From: Actinomycetota bacterium
GTDB taxonomy: Bacteria > Actinomycetota > Acidimicrobiia > Acidimicrobiales > Ilumatobacteraceae
DNA: 14,214 nucleotides
NCBI GenBank assembly: GCA_009704425.1
Contig: WLEG01000020.1
Location: 1 to 14,214 of the forward strand
Reading direction: 5' to 3'
How positions within the stretch are numbered: the stretch's first letter is position 1; each line of letters opens with the position of its first letter. A model generated the notes under the pieces. That model searched no databases. It saw nothing but the letters and a program-made list of their open reading frames with translations, and was not told the origin of the DNA. This document shows, in pieces, positions 1 through 6,834 of this stretch. Both the position numbers and the translations under genes were made by a program.

Positions 1-1409
1 TGCCCGAGGTCATCGGTGACGCGCGCGCCACCTTCGACGCCAACGACGTGGCCGACATCACGAGCGTCCTTCGTTCCGGCCTCGAGGACGAGACGTTCCG
101 TTCGCTGTTGTCCGAGATCGCGCGAAAAGTGTCGACCCGCTGGACGTGGGACCGGGTGGGTCGCGCGGTGGTGGTGGCGTTGAGCGAAGACCCCCCGCTC
201 ACAGCGGCGCGACGTTCTCATCGTCGCCGCGTGGCGTTGGTGGGTCCCTTCGCCGGATCGCCCTCGGGCATCGGCGCCTACAACGATCGCGTGCTGAAGG
301 CCTGGAATTCGTCGCAGCGTTCGGCGGATCTCGAACCTGTCATCGACCTGACCGCCACCGACGGCACGGCGGGCAACCGTCGCAACGTGGCCGGACTCGG
401 GCGGTACTTCCACAAGCACGACTTCGACGCGATGGTGAACACCCTGGGGTCCTCCGAGTACCACGCGGCCACGCTCGCGTCGCTGGGGGAGAACCCCGGA
501 CACGTCTGGTTGCACGAGCCGACGTTGGTGGGGTGTCACGTCGGAATCGGGCATCTCTCGGGACAACGCGACTGGGCCGAGTCTCGTCTGCGCGAGGAAC
601 TTCGTCGGTGCGGCGTTCCCGAGAGCGCGTGGCCGACCGATCCGTTGGATGCCGATGCCTATCACCGTGCGAACATCACGTTCCTCGAACCGGTGATCAC
701 CGGTGCGGAATCGGTGATCGTGTCCTCGGACGAGGCGGCCGACGTGGTTAAGTCGATCGATCCGAATCATCCGCCGATCCTGGTCATGCCGCTCGCCACC
801 CTGCACAACGAGCGGGTCCCCATGCCGGCGGGGCGCACGATCGTGTCGTACGGATGGCTCGACGAGAGCAAGAAGCCCGAGGTGCTCATCGGTGCCGTGG
901 CCACGTTGTCAGGATGGATGCGCGACATTCGTCTGGTGTTCGCGGGTGGTTGTTCCCCCGAATTGCGCGCGCGCCTGGACGCGGTGGTGACGGCGCGCCA
1001 TCTCGAGGAGTGGGTCCACTTCACGGGGTGGCTGGACGCGGACCAGTTGAACGAGACGCTGTTGACCGCTCGCGTCGGCGTGCAGTTGCGACGCAACGCC
1101 CGGGGGCAACGAAGCGGTGCGGTCGCCGAACTGAACTCGCGTGGAATCCCGGTGGTCTCCGACATCGGTGCCGAGGAGATCACCGACGCCGACTTCCTGT
1201 CGGAGGTGTTGCGACCACTCCTCACCAACGACCACGACTGGCAGCAGGCATCGGACGAATCGTGGCGGGCGGGTCGGGAGTTCCTCTTCGAGGATCTGGC
1301 CGACGCGCTCGATCGGTGGGTGTTCCCGACTCGTCCGCACGCACGGGGAACGATCACGCGGGTTCACGATCTGATGCCCGAGTTGCGCGAACGATCCTCG
1401 TTATCGTGA
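1..1409 (+). CDS. Tandem GT4-like glycosyltransferase, 5' end outside window
   Basis: The frame is open to the left edge (first full codon at base 3), so the GTG at 48 is not the true start. The first ~60 residues, beginning PEVIGDARATFDANDVADIT, read like the tail of a GT-B (GT4) C-terminal half, where PEV.GDA..F...D is followed by a W.W..VG helix. A second GT-B unit then begins near base 228 with RRRVALVGPF, a typical opening Rossmann strand followed by SGIGAY. It continues through VSYGWLDESKKPE, RLVFAGG and HFTGWLD to an SGAVAE segment near 1113-1130. The usual first Glu of the EX7E motif is absent there; the second is present. The product is therefore probably a two-domain retaining glycosyltransferase using nucleotide sugars at the cytoplasmic face of the membrane for polysaccharide assembly. 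Donor and acceptor cannot be told. Only 7 bases separate it from the next gene, so they are probably cotranscribed. Confidence 0.85.
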   Translation, partial: PEVIGDARATFDANDVADITSVLRSGLEDETFRSLLSEIARKVSTRWTWDRVGRAVVVALSEDPPLTAARRSHRRRVALVGPFAGSPSGIGAYNDRVLKAWNSSQRSADLEPVIDLTATDGTAGNRRNVAGLGRYFHKHDFDAMVNTLGSSEYHAATLASLGENPGHVWLHEPTLVGCHVGIGHLSGQRDWAESRLREELRRCGVPESAWPTDPLDADAYHRANITFLEPVITGAESVIVSSDEAADVVKSIDPNHPPILVMPLATLHNERVPMPAGRTIVSYGWLDESKKPEVLIGAVATLSGWMRDIRLVFAGGCSPELRARLDAVVTARHLEEWVHFTGWLDADQLNETLLTARVGVQLRRNARGQRSGAVAELNSRGIPVVSDIGAEEITDADFLSEVLRPLLTNDHDWQQASDESWRAGREFLFEDLADALDRWVFPTRPHARGTITRVHDLMPELRERSSLS

Positions 1410-1416
1410 GTTCGCC

Positions 1417-2823
1417 ATGACCCCGCCGGCACCCTTTGTTCGCACCGTCGTGCTGTCGTTCGACGGCGGCCAGATGACCATCGACTGCATCGAGTCATTG
1501 TTGCGCACGTCGTGGCCCGCCGACCGTCACGAGATCGTGATGGTCGACAATGGATCGCTGGACGACGTGACCGAGCGAGTGCGATCGACCTACCCGATGG
1601 TGCGGGTGTTGGAGCCTCTACGCAATCTGGGCTTCGCGGGTGGCTGCAACCTCGGGCTGTCGGCCACTCACGACTCGGACGGACGCGCCCTCGCCGAGTA
1701 CGAGTTCGCGGCCCTGATCAACAACGACGCCACCGTTGACGCCGGCTGGCTCGCGGGCCTGATGTCCGGATTCGACGCGGGAAGCGACGTGGGTGCGGTC
1801 AGCGCCAAGATGCTCTTCGCCGATCGGTTCACCGGTATCGACCTCTCCGTTTCCGAGACGACCACCGCGGGTGGGGGCGACGATCGTGCGATCGGCGTGT
1901 GCGTCAGCGGGGTGCGCATCGACGGCCGGCGCGAGGACCATCGCCTGCAGTTCGACGAGGGATTCCACGGTCCGGTGGCACACGATCCGTCCCGCGACGA
2001 GGAGTTCGCTCGCTGGAGCAAGAAGGCCGGTGCCCTGCGCATCGCCGAGACACGGCCGGACCCCTCGACGGTGCAGGTCGTGTCATTGCGATTGTCGGCC
2101 GAGACCCGGCGCACCGTCACCCTCACCACCGACATCGACGAGGTGACCGTCGAGGTCGGCGGTGGCTATTCGGACAAGAAGCCCGTCTTCTCCTGGGTGG
2201 ACGTTCGCATCGGATCCGATGTGTTCGACGTGGTGAACAACGTGGGTTCCAACCTGTACGAACGTGGTTTCGGTGGAGACCGTGGATTCCTCGAACGTGA
2301 TCGAGGTCAATACGAGCAGGCCGCCGAGGTGTTCGCGTGGTGCGGAGGGGCGGTGCTCCTGCGTGGCGAGTACCTGCGGTCCGTCGGACTCTTCGACGAG
2401 CGCCTGTTCCTGTACTACGAGGACACGGACCTGTCGTGGCGCGGTCGGCTGCAAGGGTGGCGTTACATCTACACGCCCGAAGCCGTCGTGCGTCATCGTC
2501 ACGCGCAATCGTCGGGGCTCGGCAGCGACGTGTTCCGCTTCCACACCGAGCGCAATCGACTCCTGGTGCTGGCCAAGAACGCGCCGATGTGGCTGGCCGT
2601 TCGATCGGGTCTGGGCGAGATCAAGCGAACCGTGATGGTGAACGTGCGACATCTGGTTCTGCGTCCCCTCACCCTGCGCATGCCGGCGCGTCCGGAGGCC
2701 CGGCATCGTCGGCGCGTGCTGAGGAGTTACCTGGGTCTTCTCCCCGCGATGCTCCGCGATCGTTGGATGATGGATCGTCACGTGTCGCGAGCATCCCTGA
2801 TGCGCTGGGAGGTCTCGAAGTGA
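1417..2823 (+). CDS. Family 2 glycosyltransferase with internal beta-rich insertion
   Basis: 468 residues. The N-terminal GT-A fold shows VVLSFDGGQMT (13-21 region), the nucleotide-binding MVDNGS (42-47), NLGFAGGCNLG (70-80) and INNDATVDAGW (101-111), which carries the DXD-equivalent metal site. The acceptor half resumes at NNVGSNLYERGFGGDRGF (274-291), followed by WCGGAVLL and LFLYYEDTDLSWR (330-342), the ED motif supplying the catalytic base. Residues ~138-273 between these halves are an insertion rich in alternating hydrophobic residues (SLRLSAETRRTVTLTT), probably a beta-sandwich. I recall similar inserts in other actinobacterial GT2 enzymes. The C-terminal tail is basic and may lie against the membrane. 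Likely an inverting transferase (rhamnosyl-like is one option) in surface polysaccharide synthesis. The ATG has no clear Shine-Dalgarno. Its stop overlaps the next gene's start, so the two are translationally coupled. Confidence 0.9.
   Translation: MTPPAPFVRTVVLSFDGGQMTIDCIESLLRTSWPADRHEIVMVDNGSLDDVTERVRSTYPMVRVLEPLRNLGFAGGCNLGLSATHDSDGRALAEYEFAALINNDATVDAGWLAGLMSGFDAGSDVGAVSAKMLFADRFTGIDLSVSETTTAGGGDDRAIGVCVSGVRIDGRREDHRLQFDEGFHGPVAHDPSRDEEFARWSKKAGALRIAETRPDPSTVQVVSLRLSAETRRTVTLTTDIDEVTVEVGGGYSDKKPVFSWVDVRIGSDVFDVVNNVGSNLYERGFGGDRGFLERDRGQYEQAAEVFAWCGGAVLLRGEYLRSVGLFDERLFLYYEDTDLSWRGRLQGWRYIYTPEAVVRHRHAQSSGLGSDVFRFHTERNRLLVLAKNAPMWLAVRSGLGEIKRTVMVNVRHLVLRPLTLRMPARPEARHRRRVLRSYLGLLPAMLRDRWMMDRHVSRASLMRWEVSK
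2807..2812 (+). promoter_or_regulatory. Shine-Dalgarno deciding the GTG start at 2820
   Basis: GGGAGG lies 7 bases before the GTG at 2820, which is ideal spacing. It sits inside the end of the GT2 gene. It is the clearest ribosome-binding site in the window and fixes the start of the following glycosyltransferase, whose frame otherwise stays open far upstream. Confidence 0.75.
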
Positions 2824-3986
2824 GTCGCGTCGCGATCTACAACCTCTACTGGACCACCTACGGCGGTGGCGAACAGGTGAGTGGCGCCATCGCCGAGTGT
2901 CTCTCGGCCGGTCACGAAGTCACCCTTCTCGGCCCGGAACCGATCGACGTCGAAACGACGCGATCGCGTCTGGGCGTGGATCTCTCGGGCTGCGAGTGGC
3001 GAAAGGTGGTGGACGACGAGCAGGCCAGCGAGGTCAGTGCCTCATACGACGTCTTCGTCAACGGCACCTATCTGAGCGACGCGCGCAATCGGGCTCCGCG
3101 GGGTTTGTACTACGTCCACTTCCCGGGACTTCCCACCACTGCGCGTCAGCGCGTTGTTCGAACCGTGGCGCGCGTGGGTTCGGCGGTGTTGTCGGCCGTT
3201 CCGCGACTGCCCGGTCCGGTGGCGGGTGTGAAGCGCGGTCTCGAGCGGCGCTTGGTGGACACGTCGTGGGTGGACACGTACACCACCTTCATTGCGAACT
3301 CGGCCTACACCTCCACCTGGATCCGGAACCTGTGGGGCGTCGACAGTGTGGTGGTGCACCCCCCGGTGCGTCCGTCGGTGACGCCGGGAACCAAGTCGCA
3401 CTCCATCGCCTCCATCGGTCGCTTCTTCGATCCGTCGTTCGGCCATTGCAAGAAGCAGGCGGATCTGTTGAGCGGTTTCTCGCGCATGGTCGCGTCGCCC
3501 GAGGGTGTGGGCGATTGGCGGTTGGTGTTCGTCGGGGGAGCCGATGCCGCCAGCCGCGAGTACGCGCTGGGAATGCGACGGGGTGCCATCGGCCTGCCCG
3601 TCGAGGTGCATCTGAACGCGCCGCGCACGTTGGTGGAGTCCACCCTGTCGGCGGCGTCGATCTTCTGGCACGCCGGTGGCTTCGGCGAGGACCCCGACAC
3701 CCACCCCGACCGATTCGAGCACTTCGGCATCGCGGTGGTGGAGGCCATGGCCGCCGGTGCGGTGCCGGTGGTGTTCGGTGCGGCGGGTCCGGCCGAGATC
3801 GTCCGCCATGGTGTGGACGGTTTCCACTGGCACACGCTCGACGAGTTGGCGGTCTGCACCCGTCGTCTGATGAACGACGAGTCGTTGCGGGCGTCGATGT
3901 CGGAATCGGCGCGGTCTCGGGCCGCGCAGTTCGGCCTCGACGCGTTCGGCCACTCGCTGGCGGCCGTCGTCGACGGCACCGTCTGA
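2820..3986 (+). CDS. GT4 family glycosyltransferase
   Basis: 388 residues from the GTG at 2820, which overlaps the preceding TGA as GTGA and follows a well-placed GGGAGG. The same frame is open back to 2337, but that part lies inside the GT2 gene and is not credible coding. The start gives a proper GT-B beginning: SRVAIYNLYWTTYGGGEQV, with the glycine-rich loop near 15-17. Other marks are YYVHFPG (97-103), FIANSAYT (157-164), the C-terminal donor domain with SIGRFF (198-203) and GHCKKQADLL (208-217), RLVFVGG (234-240), and FEHFGIAVVEAMAAGAVPVV (299-318), which contains the EX7E motif (E300 and E308). The overall look resembles ALG11-like retaining mannosyltransferases, but the sugar is not determinable. 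It is the last gene of the operon and ends 9 bases before the convergent secreted-protein gene. Confidence 0.92.
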   Translation: MSRVAIYNLYWTTYGGGEQVSGAIAECLSAGHEVTLLGPEPIDVETTRSRLGVDLSGCEWRKVVDDEQASEVSASYDVFVNGTYLSDARNRAPRGLYYVHFPGLPTTARQRVVRTVARVGSAVLSAVPRLPGPVAGVKRGLERRLVDTSWVDTYTTFIANSAYTSTWIRNLWGVDSVVVHPPVRPSVTPGTKSHSIASIGRFFDPSFGHCKKQADLLSGFSRMVASPEGVGDWRLVFVGGADAASREYALGMRRGAIGLPVEVHLNAPRTLVESTLSAASIFWHAGGFGEDPDTHPDRFEHFGIAVVEAMAAGAVPVVFGAAGPAEIVRHGVDGFHWHTLDELAVCTRRLMNDESLRASMSESARSRAAQFGLDAFGHSLAAVVDGTV

Positions 3987-3995
3987 CCGACGATC

Positions 3996-6095
3996 TCAGC
4001 TGACGTACCCCATCACATCGATGAGCACGTGGCTGGACGTGGTCCCGGTGACCGCGGGGTCGTTGTACAACTGGATGGTGCCGTTGGTGCCCAGGGGAAC
4101 GATGGCCATGTTCGGGATGTCGGTGCCGCCGGGCCAGTTCACGTTGGAGACGTCCGGACGATCGCCACCGGTGGGCCACACGGCGAGCCAACCCCACGAC
4201 GACGCCGCCACCGAGGTGATGTTCACGTAGACGGCCGTGGCGTTGGACGGAACATCTCCGACTCCGGCCACCGCGACCGTTCGGGATTCTCCGGGCCCCA
4301 GGCGTCCGGCCGAGGTGCCGACGTTGTTGCGGGTGTCGAAGACGCGGGTGGGATTCATGGTGGTGGTGCGTCGCGAGCCGGCGCTGGCGGGGGCGTAGTA
4401 GCCCTGCACGTCGACCAGGAGGTGCGTGGCCGCCTCGCGAGCGGTGAGGCGAATCGCGCCGTCGGCGCCGACACGAACCACGGCCAGGTTGGGCCGATCC
4501 TCACCGCGACGAAGGTTCAGATTGGACGCGTCGGGCATCGGCGAGCCCGAGGGGTAGGCGGTGACGTAGCCGGTGGCGGTGGGGTCGACGGCGGTGATGT
4601 TGACGACGACGGACTCGGCGTCGCTCGGAACACCGGCCACACCGCGAACGGGAATCACCCGATCGTCACCGACCTCGAAGCGAGAGGCTCCGGCCGTGCC
4701 CCCGATGCCGTTGCGCGTGTCGAGTATCCGTGCGGGCGTGACACCGAAGAAGCCCAGACCACCCGGGCTGGTGACGCTCGATCCGGTGTCGAACCATCCG
4801 GCCACGTCGGCGACCATGTGCAACGGATATCCGTAGTTGTACAACCGGATGCGGCCCCCGGCGCCCACGCGTGCCAACACCAGATTCGGCGCGGTTTGTC
4901 CGGCACGCACGTTCAGGTTGGACGCATCGGGCCACGCGCCGTACGAATGCTGATCGTCGAAGAGGTCACCGAGTCCGGCCGGTCGCGGTCCGACGGTGAG
5001 AAATCCGTTGGTGGCGGGTTCGATGGCGGTGACGTTCAGCAACACCGCGCTCACGCCGCTCGCGGGAACCCCTCCCACCCCGAGCACGCGCAGGTCGTGA
5101 TTGGCCGTGTCCTCGGCGCGCAGGATCGGATTGGTGGAGGACTGGCTGCCATCGCCGAAACGCAACATGCCGTTGCCGATTCCCCATCCTTTGCGGGTGT
5201 CGAGAATGCGAACCGGATCGGTGGGGTGGAACCCTCCCGATGCCGCGGGAACGGTTCCCCGATCCATCACGCACGTGTCCAGTCCGAAGCACGGAGAGTC
5301 GAGATCGATGGTGGGGATGCGATTCGCCGCCACGTCGACGAAACCGTGAAGATGCACGTCCCGGGCCAGATCGCGCACGTAGATGATGTAGCGACCCGGC
5401 CACGCCACGCCACCGGTCCATCGGTTGCCCCGGTTGGTGGACGTTCCGAACGTGCCGTAGGCGTTTCCGCGCTCGTTCACGGGAGGGTGCACGCACGTTT
5501 CGTGCCAGTTGCAATCCACCTGGAAGAAGTCGATGGACAACCGACCGTCGGGAAGGGGTGACCCCGACAGCACGTCGCCGTCCATGCGGAAGGCGCCGTC
5601 CACGCCCAAGGTGGGCAGTCGCACGGTGCCGACATCGAGCCAGTTCGCGCCCTGGGAGGCGGTCACCTGAACGTGGGCTCCGCCGCGGGTTCCGGTCCAG
5701 GGGTCGTAGGTGAGCCAATAGCAGGCGTCGTTCTCGTTGGTACCCGAGCAGGTGGTGGTGGGATGCGGATACAACTCGAGTCGCATGAGACTGGCCGCAC
5801 CGGTGACGGTCATGGACGTGGTGGCCGTGGTGCGCCAACCGTAGGTGGGTGACCCGAGGACCTGGTCGTAGTTCCAGAGTTGGTTGGCGGCGTCCCAACG
5901 CACCATGCGGTCGTAGGCACCACCGCCTCCGGTGTTGCCGAACACGGCGTCGAGGCCGACGTTGCCGTTGGTGCCCCCACCGGCGACCGAGAAGGTGATG
6001 GTGGTCTGCGTCGCGGCGTGCGCCGGAACCGAACCGACGGGCAGAAGCGACGCGAGCGCGACGATCGCGATCAGAAGAGGGCGCGCCGGGGTCAT
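3996..6095 (-). CDS. Secreted protein with three P.RILDTR surface modules
   Basis: 699 residues. The N terminus is a signal peptide (MTPARPLLIAIVALASLLPV, cleavage likely after AHA at residue 27). Residues ~28-285 form a domain I do not recognise. It is rich in Gly, Thr and Trp, has a YDPWTGTRGG segment, and carries three closely spaced Cys pairs (C116/C125, C195/C201, C269/C275), suggesting disulfides outside the cell. Three modules of ~120-150 residues follow (about 289-437, 450-568, 579-699). Each opens with P.R(I/V)(L/F)DTR, passes through VNIT and PDASNLN-like strands, and closes with a D(V).G(W/Y) strand. No catalytic motif, sortase signal or membrane anchor is visible. The role may be adhesion or envelope structure, but this is unproven. 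It lies 84 bases downstream of the HhH-GPD gene on the same strand and converges tail-to-tail with the glycosyltransferase operon. Confidence 0.9.
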   Translation of the reverse strand: MTPARPLLIAIVALASLLPVGSVPAHAATQTTITFSVAGGGTNGNVGLDAVFGNTGGGGAYDRMVRWDAANQLWNYDQVLGSPTYGWRTTATTSMTVTGAASLMRLELYPHPTTTCSGTNENDACYWLTYDPWTGTRGGAHVQVTASQGANWLDVGTVRLPTLGVDGAFRMDGDVLSGSPLPDGRLSIDFFQVDCNWHETCVHPPVNERGNAYGTFGTSTNRGNRWTGGVAWPGRYIIYVRDLARDVHLHGFVDVAANRIPTIDLDSPCFGLDTCVMDRGTVPAASGGFHPTDPVRILDTRKGWGIGNGMLRFGDGSQSSTNPILRAEDTANHDLRVLGVGGVPASGVSAVLLNVTAIEPATNGFLTVGPRPAGLGDLFDDQHSYGAWPDASNLNVRAGQTAPNLVLARVGAGGRIRLYNYGYPLHMVADVAGWFDTGSSVTSPGGLGFFGVTPARILDTRNGIGGTAGASRFEVGDDRVIPVRGVAGVPSDAESVVVNITAVDPTATGYVTAYPSGSPMPDASNLNLRRGEDRPNLAVVRVGADGAIRLTAREAATHLLVDVQGYYAPASAGSRRTTTMNPTRVFDTRNNVGTSAGRLGPGESRTVAVAGVGDVPSNATAVYVNITSVAASSWGWLAVWPTGGDRPDVSNVNWPGGTDIPNMAIVPLGTNGTIQLYNDPAVTGTTSSHVLIDVMGYVS
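3999..5231 (-). repeat. Three protein-level surface modules (699-residue protein)
   Basis: Modules lie at about 5231-4785, 4748-4392 and 4361-3999, reading in the coding direction. Headers are PVRILDTRKGWGIGN, PARILDTRNGIGG and PTRVFDTRNNVGT. Endings are VADVAGWF, LVDVQGYY and LIDVMGYV. The first copy carries an extra loop (GLGDLFDDQHSYGAW). The position after the TV.P / AYP / VWP strand is R, S or T, never the Cys seen in the paralogous array at 12202-13335. Confidence 0.85.
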
Positions 6096-6179
6096 CTCAC
6101 GAGTGTCGTTTGTACCCGCCGGTGGGCGTCCGCACGATGGTCAAGAAACCGTCAACACCGGCGGCACGCCCGAGCTGCA

Positions 6180-6794
6180 CTACGTGCGCGGAGCGGCCTT
6201 CTTCAGCGGGCGACTCTGCTTGTCGCGCTCGGCGGCCTTCTCGGCCTTCTTCCACGCGCGCACCTTCAACAGTTGTTCGGGGGAGTCGATGTCGGCCACG
6301 GTGCGGGGTTCGTGGTCGCCGAACACACCGGCGGCTTCCTTCCATCCGCGCGGACGGACGCCCATGCGCTTGCCGAGGAGCGCCACGAAGATCTGTGCCT
6401 TCTCCTCGCCGTAACCCGGAAGAGTGCGCAGGCGTTCGAACAATTCGGCGCCGGTCTTCACGTCGGCCCACATGTTCTCGCCCTTGCCCCCGTACGTCGT
6501 GGCCAGGATGGCGCACAGTTCGTGGATGCGTCGGGCCATGGAGGCGGGGAAGCGATGGATCGCCGGCTTCTCGCAACACAGTGCCACGAAGTTCTCCTGA
6601 TCCATCGCGGCGATCTTGCGCGGGTCCAGGTGACCGAGGCGCTGCTTCAGCGTGAACGGACCCTTGAACGCCCACTCCATGGGCACCTGTTGGTCGAGGA
6701 GCATGCCGATGAGCAAGGCCGTGCCGTTGGCGTTGAGCAACTTGTCGGCGGTGGGGTCACCGGTGATGAAGAGCGTGCCGGAGGATGCGGGCAT
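6180..6794 (-). CDS. HhH-GPD superfamily protein, uncharacterised DNA-repair type
   Basis: 204 residues. It has MLLDQQVPMEWAFKGP (31-46), a helix-hairpin-helix RTLPGYGEEKAQIFVALLG (123-141), then GVRPRGWKEAAG (145-156) and a Lys/Arg-rich tail (181-204). The fold family is that of base-excision DNA glycosylases such as endonuclease III and AlkA. I recognise this as the actinobacterial 'uncharacterized HhH-GPD' type (TIGR03252-like, from memory). The catalytic Asp normally about 24 residues after the Leu of LPG.G is missing: an Arg falls there. The endonuclease III Lys position is Glu131, though Lys132 is adjacent. There is no iron-sulfur cluster Cys set. Glycosylase activity is therefore uncertain and DNA binding more secure. 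It begins 40 bases after aceE ends and has its own TACCCT hexamer 6 bases before the ATG, so it may be transcribed separately. Confidence 0.85.
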   Translation of the reverse strand: MPASSGTLFITGDPTADKLLNANGTALLIGMLLDQQVPMEWAFKGPFTLKQRLGHLDPRKIAAMDQENFVALCCEKPAIHRFPASMARRIHELCAILATTYGGKGENMWADVKTGAELFERLRTLPGYGEEKAQIFVALLGKRMGVRPRGWKEAAGVFGDHEPRTVADIDSPEQLLKVRAWKKAEKAAERDKQSRPLKKAAPRT

Positions 6795-6800
6795 GGCGTC

Positions 6801-6806
6801 AGGGTA
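6801..6806 (-). promoter_or_regulatory. Candidate -10 (TACCCT) for a leaderless HhH-GPD transcript
   Basis: On the minus strand TACCCT is followed by GACGCC and then the ATG at 6794, so transcription would start at or near the A of the start codon. No convincing -35 hexamer is seen. The arrangement matches those before aceE and the dehydrogenase gene. Confidence 0.45.
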
Positions 6807-6834
6807 GACGAGCCCCGAAGGGCGCGCCCACTCG

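Noticed and set aside
2337..2819. Upstream extension of the third glycosyltransferase to an ATG at 2337
   Set aside because: The extension is Arg/Ala-rich, lies wholly inside the GT2 gene, and is unlike any GT4 N terminus. The GTG at 2820 has a Shine-Dalgarno and GTGA coupling.
6096..6179. Promoter for the 699-residue protein: TTGACC and TTGACG at 6139-6155 and TACAAA at 6109-6114 (minus strand)
   Set aside because: The hexamers are not at 16-18 base spacing with each other, and no -10 lies the right distance from either TTGAC.
6810..6830. GCCC-TTCG-GGGC hairpin between aceE and the HhH-GPD gene as a terminator
   Set aside because: The stem is only 4 bp and has no T run. It may pause transcription, but I cannot support termination.
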